Positions 1 to 8,785 of a stretch of DNA of 64,000 nt are shown piece after piece (positions within the stretch are counted from its first letter, which is position 1; every line of letters begins with the position of its first letter). The DNA comes from Anaerocolumna jejuensis DSM 15929 (GTDB taxonomy: Bacteria; Bacillota; Clostridia; Lachnospirales; Lachnospiraceae), in contig NZ_FRAC01000027.1 in NCBI RefSeq assembly GCF_900142215.1, positions 1 through 64,000 of the forward strand, given 5' to 3'. The position numbers were made by a program, and so were the translations under genes. A model generated the notes under the pieces. It ran no database searches, was not told where the DNA came from, and worked only from the letters and a program-made list of their open reading frames with translations.

Positions 1-176
1 GCTGTGAGCTCAGACAGTGGTATAATTTTACCTAGGAACAGCTGCTGCCCTTTCAGTGTCATTAGGGAACTCCTCAATAGAAAATTACGAAAGGTAAGCC
101 AAAATCATCTGGGGATTGGCAATAAACCCGGGTAAAAACAAACCCCTTGGTCATCGTCCGCTTCCATAAACTTTTT
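1..176. repeat. Right half of a large palindromic element, cut by the window edge
   Basis: This stretch shares ordered blocks with the right half of the complete palindrome at 3499-3763: GCTCAGACAG near the start, TTTTACCTAG, TGCTGC, AGTGTCAT with AGGGAAC, and CCCCTTGGTCAT near the end. Its reverse complement also resembles the left arm of that element (GGACGATGACCAAGGGG). The matching left half should lie outside the window. No ORF is convincing here. It is either a mobile palindrome or a structured-RNA family member; the sequence does not decide. Confidence 0.6.
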
Positions 177-240
177 TCTTGAGTTTATCGTGAGGGTACA
201 GCATATGGCTGTCTTATCTCCTATGAAAAAATTTAAAATA

Positions 241-283
241 AAAAATAACGCCCTCACTTTAGCAAAGTGCAGCGTTATTTTTA
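241..283 (-). terminator. Terminator downstream of the GNAT gene
   Basis: An 11-bp stem (AAAAATAACGC / GCGTTATTTTT) encloses an inner stem CACTTT/AAAGTG. The A-rich left flank becomes a U-tract on the minus strand, so it most simply ends the minus-strand acetyltransferase operon whose last gene stops at 325. It is symmetrical enough to work in both directions. Confidence 0.75.
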
Positions 284-324
284 ATATATTATTACTGGTA
301 TGGCAAGACTGTATCCTGATCTAT

Positions 325-1485
325 CTAACAGCAGTCATTGGACAGTGCGGTAAGGGGCAGGGGAAACCAGCTCTTAATGCAGTTTCTTTTGTCCCCATTA
401 AGTTTATTACCATACTGTGCTAATTTGTATTCCCCAGGGCATGAAAATAACAGGGCGGTTGCTTCCAGAGCCGTAAAGGTGAGGTCGGATTCTTTTTCTG
501 TTGTCTGTACAAAGGGTGTGTTATCCTTTACGGTAAGCTCCCATACATTTTCACCAATACCAAGGATAACAGAGCCCTCTGCCAGTGTCTCCGTAGCAGC
601 CTTTGCTTCTAAGTACGCCTGAAGAACCGCTTTCCAGTCCAGTATCAGGTAATTCTCACAGGTTATTATCTGAAAGGATTCTGCCATCTGCATAAGAAAA
701 TTCATCTTATCTATTTCAAGAGGCCCCGCCTGAAAGCTGTGACTTTCCGCTCCGGTAAAGGAAAAGAGCCCTTTTAATACTTTGGGATAATGCTCTGCAT
801 GGTCAAGTAAAAGCTCTGTGACTGCTCCCTCCTGGCTTAAGCATAAATATCCTGCAAATTCTGCGCCTAAAAGTACGGCATAGGGTTTACCCTGCCAGGA
901 GCACAGAATATCATAAAAATCTTCCTTTTCCCGCAGTGCCTTGTTTCCCTGGGCTTCATAAAGAGAGTAAGCCCTATGAAGCAGAGCTTCCTCCGTTAAG
1001 GGTACAAGCCTTACGGAGGAGATATCCAATTCCTTATAGCAATGGCGGATATTTGTCTTTGTAACTGTAAATTCCACCTTGGTGCCGGAGGGTTCAAATC
1101 CAAAATACTCATACCGCTGCCTTTGCCCTCCCAGGAAAATATATTGGCAGCCCTGGGCCTTAACCTCCTCTATCACATACTTCATAAGCTCTTTCATATA
1201 GCCCTTGCTTCTGGCATAGGGATGTACGGATACCATTCCGATACAGCAGGCCTTTATACTACTCTTCCCAACCTGGTATGAAATGGGCATGGCACATACC
1301 AATGCCTTGATTTTTCCCGCCTCCGTAATCAGATAGTGGTACTCTGCATAATTTTTCCCATCACCATATAGCTTTGGAAGAATCTTCTTAAAATCATGGG
1401 GGCATTCATTCTGACTGAAAACATAATTGATAAAATCAATGATATCCTCATATTCCTCTGCCTTCGCCCTTCTGCAGTCGCTCAT
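325..1485 (-). CDS. GNAT family N-acetyltransferase, Eis-like
   Basis: Predicted cytoplasmic acetyltransferase of 386 residues. The N-terminal GNAT fold (about residues 5-135) holds the acetyl-CoA pyrophosphate loop in VSVHPYARSKGY, followed by a second GNAT-like region and a C-terminal segment resembling the sterol-carrier-like domain of Eis/YesJ-type enzymes, which accounts for the length (simple GNATs are about 150-180 aa). The acetyl acceptor cannot be read from the sequence. An AGGAGG site precedes the ATG. It is the third and last gene of an operon with the sugar isomerase and Gfo/Idh genes (60-nt gap) and is followed by a terminator, so a role in modifying a sugar or an amine is possible but inferred. 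Confidence 0.85.
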   Translation of the reverse strand: MSDCRRAKAEEYEDIIDFINYVFSQNECPHDFKKILPKLYGDGKNYAEYHYLITEAGKIKALVCAMPISYQVGKSSIKACCIGMVSVHPYARSKGYMKELMKYVIEEVKAQGCQYIFLGGQRQRYEYFGFEPSGTKVEFTVTKTNIRHCYKELDISSVRLVPLTEEALLHRAYSLYEAQGNKALREKEDFYDILCSWQGKPYAVLLGAEFAGYLCLSQEGAVTELLLDHAEHYPKVLKGLFSFTGAESHSFQAGPLEIDKMNFLMQMAESFQIITCENYLILDWKAVLQAYLEAKAATETLAEGSVILGIGENVWELTVKDNTPFVQTTEKESDLTFTALEATALLFSCPGEYKLAQYGNKLNGDKRNCIKSWFPLPLTALSNDCC

Positions 1486-1544
1486 ATCATTCCTCCTTTT
1501 ATATTACAATTTATAAACAATTCTTCAGCCTGCAAGCCTTACCT

Positions 1545-2357
1545 TTACAGCAGCTGCTCCAAAAATACCTTAGCCTTTATAATATCCCTTTTTTGCTCTT
1601 CTCCTTCGATTTCCCGTTCAATGGTAATATCTCCGGTATATCCGATTTCCTTCAGCTTTTTGATAAATGCAGGATAATTCACACGTCCCTCTCCCAGAGG
1701 CCTTTCTTCTCCCAGGTGGATTCCGTCTGTTGGATAAAGGCCGTCCTTTCCATGGACACCCCTAACATACTTTCCCAGGATATCCAGAGCATCAACCGGA
1801 TTGGCCTTTCCATACATCAAAAGGTTTGCCGGGTCAAAATTAATTCCGATATTGTCCATCCCAATATCCTCAATTGCACGCCTTAAGGTCACAGGGGTCT
1901 CCTGTCCGGTTTCAAAAAGAAAATTCTGCTTATTTTTTCTGCACACCAAAGCCACCTGCTTTACCGCTTCTACTGCCAGCCGATAGTTTTCATCATAAGG
2001 ATTTTCCGGCAGAAAGCCTGCATGGGTCACGAAATCCCTGACAGAGAGCCTTGCTGCAAATTCAGAGCCATTTATAAGAGCCTCTACGCGCTTTTGCCTG
2101 TATTCTTCCGGAACCAGCCCCAGATTACGCTGTCCTTCGTAAAAATCCCAGGTGACAGGTCCCGGCCATCCGCACCAGAAGGCAGTAATATCTATGCCAA
2201 GCTTTTCGACTGCCGCATTTATCTCCTCGGCTGTTTCCTCTGTCATCCTTTGCTGGTCCCAGCAGACTAACTGACAGCTGTTCATCCCCATTGCTTTTAA
2301 CTCTTCCATTTGTGCCGGAAAATCTTCCCTTAGCTGTACCAATACACCGATTCTCAT
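1545..2357 (-). CDS. Sugar phosphate isomerase/epimerase family protein (AP endonuclease 2-like TIM barrel)
   Basis: 270-residue cytoplasmic protein of the xylose isomerase-like TIM-barrel superfamily. Visible family marks are the early strand MRIGVLVQ, metal-ligand segments FDPANLLMYG and GVHGKDG, and the closing GDITIEREI with its glutamates. These proteins isomerise or epimerise sugars or inositol derivatives with a divalent metal. The substrate is unknown. The gene lies 30 nt after the Gfo/Idh dehydrogenase, a pairing common in inositol and unusual-sugar catabolism, so the two probably act on the same compound. AAGGAAGG precedes the start. Length is normal for the family. Confidence 0.88.
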   Translation of the reverse strand: MRIGVLVQLREDFPAQMEELKAMGMNSCQLVCWDQQRMTEETAEEINAAVEKLGIDITAFWCGWPGPVTWDFYEGQRNLGLVPEEYRQKRVEALINGSEFAARLSVRDFVTHAGFLPENPYDENYRLAVEAVKQVALVCRKNKQNFLFETGQETPVTLRRAIEDIGMDNIGINFDPANLLMYGKANPVDALDILGKYVRGVHGKDGLYPTDGIHLGEERPLGEGRVNYPAFIKKLKEIGYTGDITIEREIEGEEQKRDIIKAKVFLEQLL

Positions 2358-2387
2358 AGCGTTACCTTCCTTTACCCAGCCTTTATT

Positions 2388-3413
2388 TTAATTGTTGTTA
2401 AGTGCCATTTCAAGTTCTTTCAGGCAGAGCCTTACGGAGCCTACTCCCTCGGAAAGGGGCAGTACTTCTATCTCCTTCTTCTCTGTCAGGCAATCAAGGA
2501 AATATTTCATTTCCGTATAATAAGGTCCTATCTCCGAAATGTTGATTCCGGCTGTGCTGTCCGTTGCCTGATATTCACTGCTGAGATGGGGAACCTTCAC
2601 TTCACCGTCCCTATGGTATTCTATTAGCTTATCCTTCCCGTTATTGTTAAATAGTATGGTGGCTTCTTCAAAAACTGCCCGGTAGCCTGCTTCAAAGGGG
2701 AATCCCTTGGGATTATCCCAGCTAGCCTCTGCCGATGCTATCACCTCTCCAAAGCGGTATTGTGTGACAATCTGCTCCGGCATGCCTTCTTGATTCTTTC
2801 TGGCATTTACCTGGACACTGTCCGGTTCTCCAAGGATGTACCTTAAGAAATCCACATCATGTATATGCAGGTCTAAGACCACAGAACCGCTGCGCTCTAA
2901 ATCCCTGAACCAATTCTCAAAACCCCAGTCTACCATGCCGCTTAAACGCCACAGGGTAAGCGATTGCAGCTTTCCATAGGCTTTGCTCGTAATTAATTCC
3001 TTTAAATAACGGTATTCATCCATCATGCGGACTACCTGGCCTACTAAAACCCTGGCGCCGGTTTCTTCCTGTGCTTTCAGAAGCAGTCTGCAGTCTTCCT
3101 CCTTCAGGCATACGGGTTTTTCCAAGAATACATTCAGCCCCTTCTCCATTGCCTGAACGGCATATTTGGTATGTAAATAGGAGGGCAGGCAGATTAATAC
3201 CATTTCCACTTCCGCCCTTTCAAGAAGCTCCATTCCCTCCTGAAAGGCCACAGCTTCTGTCCATATGGAAAGAGCCTTTTCCCTGGCAGCCTCCCGTACA
3301 TCTGCAATGGCTGCGACCTCAATTTTATAGTCCGCTGCAAGTGCTTTTAAGGACAGCATATGTGTAACACCCATTCCACCACAACCGATAATTCCTACTC
3401 TCATCTTCTCCAT
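2388..3413 (-). CDS. Gfo/Idh/MocA family NAD(P)-dependent oxidoreductase
   Basis: 341-residue sugar dehydrogenase-type protein. The N-terminal Rossmann fold carries the dinucleotide loop GIIGCGGMG (about residues 7-15) and the EKPV motif (about residue 100) whose lysine serves catalysis; the C-terminal GFO_IDH_MocA domain contains the HIHDVDFLRY segment with the catalytic histidine. Family members oxidise or reduce hydroxyl groups of sugars, inositols or amino sugars; the substrate is not evident. First gene of the three-gene minus-strand operon, divergent from the ROK regulator. A palindrome at 3425-3455 sits only 12 nt above the ATG, so the operon is probably repressed from there. Confidence 0.9.
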   Translation of the reverse strand: MEKMRVGIIGCGGMGVTHMLSLKALAADYKIEVAAIADVREAAREKALSIWTEAVAFQEGMELLERAEVEMVLICLPSYLHTKYAVQAMEKGLNVFLEKPVCLKEEDCRLLLKAQEETGARVLVGQVVRMMDEYRYLKELITSKAYGKLQSLTLWRLSGMVDWGFENWFRDLERSGSVVLDLHIHDVDFLRYILGEPDSVQVNARKNQEGMPEQIVTQYRFGEVIASAEASWDNPKGFPFEAGYRAVFEEATILFNNNGKDKLIEYHRDGEVKVPHLSSEYQATDSTAGINISEIGPYYTEMKYFLDCLTEKKEIEVLPLSEGVGSVRLCLKELEMALNNN

Positions 3414-3424
3414 TCCCTTTCTTG

Positions 3425-3455
3425 TTTAATTAGTCCAGTGCCTTTACTAATTAAA
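3425..3455. promoter_or_regulatory. Perfect inverted repeat, likely operator for the dehydrogenase operon
   Basis: Arms TTTAATTAGT and ACTAATTAAA are perfect complements (10 bp each) separated by 11 bases, immediately before the dehydrogenase start. A minus-strand -35 TTGACA lies at 3473-3478 upstream of it. A half-site-like TTAATTA occurs just after the -10 of the divergent ROK gene. Binding by that ROK protein is inferred from position and symmetry. Confidence 0.5.
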
Positions 3456-3498
3456 TAACATAAATGGTGGGGGTTGTCAAGTGATACTGAGAAAGGTT

Positions 3499-3763
3499 AT
3501 GGGAACGGACGATGACCAAGGGGAGGCTTTGGAGTTGTGCTGCTCGAGAACCCTTATTCCACTAAAGCAGCAGAAAACGTAACTAGCAGGTAAAACGGTG
3601 CCGAACTCGCTGTAGCAGATATGGCTCCGTCAGTTTCCCGCGCTCAGACAGCGGCACCGATTTACCTAGTTACGTTTCCTGCTGCTTAAGTGTCATAAGG
3701 AACCTCTCGAGGCACAACTCCAAAACCTCCCCTTGGTCATCTGTGTATATCCATGTTTGCAGT
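3499..3763. repeat. Complete long near-palindromic element
   Basis: Outer arms run from ATGACCAAGGGGAGG to CCTCCCCTTGGTCAT and continue through GGAGTTGTGC / GCACAACTCC to CTCGAGA / TCTCGAG. After a small unpaired interval, inner arms AGCAGCAG..ACGTAACTAG and CTAGTTACGT..CTGCTGCT continue to CGGTGCCG / CGGCACCG around a loop of about 50 bases that contains GCTCAGACAG. The whole could fold into one long interrupted hairpin as DNA or RNA. A related partial copy sits at 1-176. No coding capacity, no transposase, and no obvious target duplication was found. Confidence 0.7.
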
Positions 3764-3842
3764 TTCTTTTGATTAGTTTGAAATATATGGTGTACTTTTT
3801 AAATGGGTAAAAGTGATGTTTACTGGGCGAAGAAATGATGGC

Positions 3843-3871
3843 TTGACTTTTTCTTTGGGGAATTTTATAGT
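3843..3871 (+). promoter_or_regulatory. Sigma-A-type promoter of the ROK regulator
   Basis: TTGACT (3843-3848) and TATAGT (3866-3871) are separated by exactly 17 bases, placing transcription start near 3878, about 70 nt before the ROK start codon. Confidence 0.65.
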
Positions 3872-3949
3872 AATGTTAATTAAGACTCTGGCGTTTCAGG
3901 GCAAAGGCACTTGGAGCAGAGCTGTGGTAGCAGGGAATGGGGAATGTAC

Positions 3950-5155
3950 ATGAAAATAAACCAGCAATATATTAAAAATGCCAATATGAAGAGGCTTTAT
4001 TCAGTACTTAAGAATAATACCGATGGCTCAAGAGCCAGTCTTGCCAGGGAAACCGGCTTAAGTAAGACTACTGTGTCTTCTTTGATTGATGAACTGATAC
4101 TAAAGGAATTTGTGGCTGATAATGGGGTGGCGGCCAGCGGGATGGTGGGAAGGAATCCAAGCCATTTAAGCCTGACCGGAGACAGGCATTGTGTGGCGGC
4201 TATTTACTGGGAGCCTGAATGCATGCGGGGCACTCTTGTCTCTTTAAGCGGCAACGTGATACAAAGACAGAGCCGGACTGTTGGGGATAATTCAATATAC
4301 AGCAAGGAGCTGTACCAATTGTTTCAGGCTCTGGTGAAAAAGGATAGAACTTCCTGCCAGGTTATTGGATTATGCATTATTATGCCTGCTATGATAGATA
4401 AGAAGAACCAAAGGATTCTCTCTACGATACTCTCCTTAGAGAATGATACGAATGATACTTCCGTTATTGAGAATATCCGGAAGGAATTTGGAATGCTTCC
4501 CATTGCTTTTTTTAATGATACTGCCTGCCTTGCTTATGCGGAAAAACTCCTAGCCAGGCAGGAGGAGAATACTTTTGCCTATGTCAATCTGGATCAGGGA
4601 ATCGGTGCTGCCCTGTTTGTGGACGGAAAGATATTAGGAGGTGCCAGCGGCACCAATACCCAGTTCGGGCATTATTCTGTGGATACAAATGGAATCCCCT
4701 GTGCCTGCGGTAACCGCGGCTGTCTGGAGGTTATGGTGGGAGAAAGGGCTTTGGAAAGACTCCTTACGGAATGCGGAGGCAGTGAAGCTCTGAAAGTCCA
4801 ATACTCCCTTGGTTATTCTGATATCGGAAGGGCGGCACTTTCGGGTGACCCTGCCGCTCTGGGCGTTATCCATTATATTGCGGATAACCTGGCGGCAGGC
4901 TTGAGCAATCTCATCAGCCTCTTTCGCCCTGAAAGGATTATTCTTGGCGGCTCCGGCAGAAACCTTGGCATACAATTTCTGGAGGAATTGATCCATACCG
5001 TCAAAAGCCATGGCTTTCAGAGGATGGTAGAGGAAGTACAGATCAACTACTCTGCTCTGGGAGAGGATGCCTGTTTTACCGGTGCCATGGAATATTATTT
5101 TGATAATTGTTTTCGTTTTACAGAGGATATGGAGGGGCGCACCTTTTTAGGTTAA
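3950..5155 (+). CDS. ROK family transcriptional repressor
   Basis: About 401-residue DNA-binding regulator: an N-terminal winged helix-turn-helix (about residues 15-65, with SRASLARETGLSKTTVS) fused to a ROK sugar-kinase-like domain. The ROK zinc site CACGNRGCLE is intact, and NLDQGIGAAL and a GGSG segment mark the ATP-fold. XylR/NagC-type members release DNA on binding a sugar or sugar phosphate. I start at ATG 3950 because GGGGA lies 6 nt upstream and the protein then begins MKINQQYIKN; an in-frame TTG at 3911 lacks a good ribosome site. It diverges from the dehydrogenase/isomerase operon and probably represses it in response to that pathway's sugar. Confidence 0.9.
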   Translation: MKINQQYIKNANMKRLYSVLKNNTDGSRASLARETGLSKTTVSSLIDELILKEFVADNGVAASGMVGRNPSHLSLTGDRHCVAAIYWEPECMRGTLVSLSGNVIQRQSRTVGDNSIYSKELYQLFQALVKKDRTSCQVIGLCIIMPAMIDKKNQRILSTILSLENDTNDTSVIENIRKEFGMLPIAFFNDTACLAYAEKLLARQEENTFAYVNLDQGIGAALFVDGKILGGASGTNTQFGHYSVDTNGIPCACGNRGCLEVMVGERALERLLTECGGSEALKVQYSLGYSDIGRAALSGDPAALGVIHYIADNLAAGLSNLISLFRPERIILGGSGRNLGIQFLEELIHTVKSHGFQRMVEEVQINYSALGEDACFTGAMEYYFDNCFRFTEDMEGRTFLG

Positions 5156-5201
5156 GCAGCCTGTGGACTGCCATAATGGCAGTTTTTTCACTCCTGTTTC
5201 A

Positions 5202-6167
5202 TTATGTAGGAGAAACCTCCTGTTTCCTATAATGTACCCAGCTTTGGAATTCCCTATCTTTTTTCATTCTGTGTATGTGTTCAAAATATTCGGTCGGCGT
5301 CATACCCGTATACTTTTTAAATTGCTTGGTAAAATAATACCGGTCATCAATTCCTACCAGGTACCCAATATCACCGAAAGGCAGTGAAGTCGTTGCCAAA
5401 AGCTCTTTGGCATGTTCAATCCTGAGTGAATTCAGATAGCTGAATATGGTATTTCCCGTCAATTCTGAAAAAATGCGGTTAATATAGTCAAAGTTTACTT
5501 CAAACTGTTTTTCAATTAAACTGCTGTTGATTTTTTGTGAATAATTACAGTTCAGATACCGGAGGATTTTTTCTGCAACAGTTTCTGATTTGCGTATATG
5601 GGGAGGATTTTGCCCGGTACCGCTGTTCATAAGATGCTCATGGGCGGCTTGAAGCAAAAACAGATGAAATTGTGTGGAGACAATGCGTTTATAATGTTCT
5701 TCCCTTTTATTATATATATCTATCGCCTGCTTTAACGTTGTCTGGAATTCCTGATTCGGAAGGGAAAAAAGCTTTGGCAGGCAGGTAAGGGAATCGGTAA
5801 CATTACCGGAATCCAGATTAAAGCTTGCCAATGAAATCATCCGTTTTTCGGATAAGTCCTGCAAGGCTTTTTTTTCCTCCCCCTGGGAAATATTTTTCAG
5901 GGCAGAATGTTTAAAATGAACATAATAATAATCGCACACTGCTCTTTGATAACCTTCATGGGGCAGATTGGGCTCCAATAAGAACATATCACCTTTTTTC
6001 AGGGTATACCGCATATTTCCCTCTTTCAAATACATTTCCCCATTTCTTATCACATAAAGAATATATTCATCAATCACACGGTAAAAATGTATCCATGGCT
6101 CCGTATACCGGATACGGCCTATAAGACGTACCTGCGGAAGTACGTCAGCATCATAAGAGAACAGCAT
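5202..6167 (-). CDS. AraC family transcriptional regulator
   Basis: About 321-residue regulator with an N-terminal cupin-like sugar-sensing region (segments MFLLEPNLPHEG and YYVHFKHS) and a C-terminal pair of AraC helix-turn-helices (about residues 210-310, FDYINRIFSELTGNTIFSYL and the closing FTKQFKKYTGMTPTEYF). The start at 6167 is chosen because AAGGAG lies 6 nt upstream; an upstream ATG at 6215 would overlap the preceding gene and lacks such a site. It is the last gene of the dextran locus, so it most likely activates that locus when an isomaltooligosaccharide or cyclic sugar is bound. The ligand is inferred from context. Confidence 0.9.
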   Translation of the reverse strand: MLFSYDADVLPQVRLIGRIRYTEPWIHFYRVIDEYILYVIRNGEMYLKEGNMRYTLKKGDMFLLEPNLPHEGYQRAVCDYYYVHFKHSALKNISQGEEKKALQDLSEKRMISLASFNLDSGNVTDSLTCLPKLFSLPNQEFQTTLKQAIDIYNKREEHYKRIVSTQFHLFLLQAAHEHLMNSGTGQNPPHIRKSETVAEKILRYLNCNYSQKINSSLIEKQFEVNFDYINRIFSELTGNTIFSYLNSLRIEHAKELLATTSLPFGDIGYLVGIDDRYYFTKQFKKYTGMTPTEYFEHIHRMKKDREFQSWVHYRKQEVSPT

Positions 6168-6207
6168 GGTAACTCCTTTCCGGCTGCTTTTAAACAGGCA
6201 ATAATTT

Positions 6208-7893
6208 TCAATCAAGTTCCAGCCAAATTGATTTCCAAAGATTCAGGTACGGAATGTCAATGATCCAATATCTTCCGTTCTTGCGGATTTCCATATGATA
6301 GTCAAGGGATTTTGCCCGGCCGCCGTCAGCTTCCGGAGCTGCACCATATACACCGTTTACCTTACGGTCTAAAAGAATGCATATCCGTAAATTGCTTATG
6401 AGAGCGGGTCTCAGAGGCTTTGGCTCATTCCAGCGGTTGGAGATGCCAGCCAGATTGATGAGCTGTATTACCAAGCGGTTATCCGCTTCTCTTATTATGG
6501 TCCAAACACTACCTGCTTCTCCGTCTGAAGAAAAGTATACACCATCTGCAGCAGAAAATACAATATCCTCATTAATCCCATCGGTGGCTGTCATGGATAT
6601 ATCAAGGGTATTTTCAGTCACGAAAAGCGCACCATAACGGACGGCAAAATCACAATATGCGCGTATTTCCGGCAGAAATTCTTCCCGCATCACAGCATAT
6701 TTGGCATAATAGCTGTCACAGAGCACGCCTCGATTCTCACCGAAAACCAGATGTCTCCCCCCTGATGCATTGATGACCGCATAGGTTAATAAGAGAGCAG
6801 TTTCTGCAGCTTTTTGCTCTTCTATGGTTTCTGCTTTAAGAAAGGGCTTCATATATGCCGCCAGTACCACTGGTTTCTGTGCCAGCTGTTTTGCCTTGTG
6901 AATCAAGCTGTATAAGTCGTGATAGGTGTCATGGGGCGGCCATACCTCAATATATACCGCATCCTGGGGTGCGGCAGCAACTTCTTCCACCGGCCAGTTA
7001 TTTACGGCATTAAATATGACACCGGACTCTGCATCGGCTTCTTTAACAGCCTGGGAGGCATGTTGAATCAGGACCGGGAAGGTTTTCCCAAGAGAAACCG
7101 GTTCCTTCTTACTGTTCCAGACATGTTTCGGGAAACCATAGGTGTCCATATGGATTCCCTGAAAACCTAATTGCTTCACCGCATCCGAATACTGCTCCAC
7201 AATATAATCGCTCCAGGGACTTTCCTTTGAAGTATCCATATAATAAAGCCAATCTGCAAAGCGCATAGGCTGTCCGTCCAGGGTATACACCGCCCATTCC
7301 GGGTGCTGGCTGAACAGGGCATCGGTAGCCGCATACACGGCTCCGTAAGCAAAAGGTCGGATTCCATGCTCTTTGCAGGCACTTATTTTCAGCCTTATTA
7401 CTTTAAGACTTGTTTCACGTCCGAGAGGATCTGTATACTTATCCTCCTCTGCAATAAGTTTATCATGCCGGTACATCCAGTCATAAAACTGGCAGGTATT
7501 TAAATGCAGTTTCGCTGCAAATTTTATATCTTCATCCTCTGTATCCTCTGAAGAAAAATCAGACAGAAATCCGTAACGGATATCTTTTCTCCGGTCTGGA
7601 GCAACATCAAAAGCAGTGGAAACAAAACCTTCCCCCCAATGCGCCTCCACACCATAATATCCTTCCCCCAGACCGGAGATGGATGCCTTAAAATAAATCG
7701 AGCCATCCGCCTCTTCCATCTGTTCCCATACTGGTTCACAGGTGAGCTCTCTGGCCAGCGAAAACAGTTTAAAAACAGGCAGTTTTCTTTCCTCCCCTGG
7801 AGGGAGAAGGGTTAGGGTAATGGGTTCTCCCAATAGATACTGCGCCTTTTCTGTCCAGCAGTCAGGCTTTATCATTAATAATTCAGGTGTCAT
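6208..7893 (-). CDS. Cytoplasmic GH66 enzyme (dextranase / cycloisomaltooligosaccharide-hydrolase-like)
   Basis: 561-residue glycoside hydrolase family 66 protein without signal peptide, membrane segment or CBM. The order is an N-terminal Ig-like region (about 1-100), a TIM barrel (about 105-420) and a C-terminal beta domain. GIHMDTYG puts the expected nucleophile at Asp250 and YIEVW puts the expected acid/base at Glu316, matching the paired residues of the secreted GH66 protein at 14784-17414. GH66 enzymes cleave or transglycosylate alpha-1,6-glucan. Lack of an export signal and its place 8 nt after the permease gene suggest it opens or trims imported isomaltooligosaccharides or their cyclic forms. 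Exact activity cannot be told from sequence. Confidence 0.85.
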   Translation of the reverse strand: MTPELLMIKPDCWTEKAQYLLGEPITLTLLPPGEERKLPVFKLFSLARELTCEPVWEQMEEADGSIYFKASISGLGEGYYGVEAHWGEGFVSTAFDVAPDRRKDIRYGFLSDFSSEDTEDEDIKFAAKLHLNTCQFYDWMYRHDKLIAEEDKYTDPLGRETSLKVIRLKISACKEHGIRPFAYGAVYAATDALFSQHPEWAVYTLDGQPMRFADWLYYMDTSKESPWSDYIVEQYSDAVKQLGFQGIHMDTYGFPKHVWNSKKEPVSLGKTFPVLIQHASQAVKEADAESGVIFNAVNNWPVEEVAAAPQDAVYIEVWPPHDTYHDLYSLIHKAKQLAQKPVVLAAYMKPFLKAETIEEQKAAETALLLTYAVINASGGRHLVFGENRGVLCDSYYAKYAVMREEFLPEIRAYCDFAVRYGALFVTENTLDISMTATDGINEDIVFSAADGVYFSSDGEAGSVWTIIREADNRLVIQLINLAGISNRWNEPKPLRPALISNLRICILLDRKVNGVYGAAPEADGGRAKSLDYHMEIRKNGRYWIIDIPYLNLWKSIWLELD

Positions 7894-7900
7894 AGTTCTT

Positions 7901-8782
7901 TCATCCTTTCACGGAGCCTTCCGTAAGGCCCCCAATTACCATTTTCTTTTGAAACAGGATAAACAGGGTTATTATGGGAATCAGCGAAATGATAGATGCT
8001 GCAAAGACCCACTCCCATCGAGTTGCATATTGTCCGTTTAACCGCTGTAAAAGCAGCGGCAGTGTAATCATATTTTCTTTCGCTCCTACTAAAACCTTAG
8101 CCGTAAAGTATTCTTCCCAGAAACCCTGAATGGCCAGTATGGACATAGTTCCAATAGCAGGCTTGGAAAGTGGCAGCATGATCTTAAAAAATATGGTACC
8201 ATGGCCTCCGCCGTCCATAATTGCAGATTCTGAAAGGGCATCGGGCATAGAACGGAAGAAATTCCTTAAGAAAAAAGTGTTTCCGCATACACCGGCTGCC
8301 ACATAAACCAATACCAGTCCAAAACGGGTTCCCACTAATCCTCCTGAAAAACCCGGCAGGCTGATCTTACTCAAGATGATAAACTGAGGGATAATATTTA
8401 AAAATCCCGGCATCATCAAAGTAAATAGATAGATATGAAAAATTGTATCCCGCCCGGGAAAAGATATCCTTGCAAAAGCATAAGCCGAAAGGGTGGATAC
8501 AAATACTGCGGCAAGGGCCGTTACCACAGTATTAATCAGGCTGTTCTTCACTGCCGTCATAAAAACCGGCAGATGGAACACATATTGATATGCGGTAAAG
8601 TTAAGCCTGGAGGGAAACAGCTTTGGCGGATAAGGCAGGGCATAGCTGAATTTCTCAAAGGAGTTTGTAATCATGAATAAAAAGGGGATGGAAAAAACAA
8701 GCAGGGCAAGAAATAATATTATCCAGAGCAGAATCTGAGCCGGACTTCCCTTTTTAATTTTTACATGAATAATTTTTTTCAT
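7901..8782 (-). CDS. Carbohydrate ABC transporter permease, MalG/LacG type
   Basis: 293-residue inner-membrane permease of the CUT1 sugar family with six predicted membrane helices. The cytoplasmic EAA loop reads ESAIMDGGGHGTIFFKIMLP, the ATPase contact. It forms a heterodimer with the permease encoded 4 nt upstream (8786-9712) and receives sugar from the lipoprotein at 9926-11242. No ATP-binding subunit is encoded nearby; CUT1 systems in Firmicutes commonly borrow a shared MsmK/UgpC ATPase from elsewhere. Context makes isomaltooligosaccharides or cyclic isomaltooligosaccharides the probable cargo. Confidence 0.9.
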   Translation of the reverse strand: MKKIIHVKIKKGSPAQILLWIILFLALLVFSIPFLFMITNSFEKFSYALPYPPKLFPSRLNFTAYQYVFHLPVFMTAVKNSLINTVVTALAAVFVSTLSAYAFARISFPGRDTIFHIYLFTLMMPGFLNIIPQFIILSKISLPGFSGGLVGTRFGLVLVYVAAGVCGNTFFLRNFFRSMPDALSESAIMDGGGHGTIFFKIMLPLSKPAIGTMSILAIQGFWEEYFTAKVLVGAKENMITLPLLLQRLNGQYATRWEWVFAASIISLIPIITLFILFQKKMVIGGLTEGSVKG

Positions 8783-8785
8783 TTA

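Noticed and set aside
190..423. 77-codon plus-strand ORF near the left edge
   Set aside because: Spans the terminator hairpin and the end of the acetyltransferase gene; shadow frame.
6168..6215. N-terminal extension of the AraC regulator overlapping the GH66 gene
   Set aside because: The internal ATG at 6167 has a strong ribosome site, so the overlap is an artefact of taking the longest frame.
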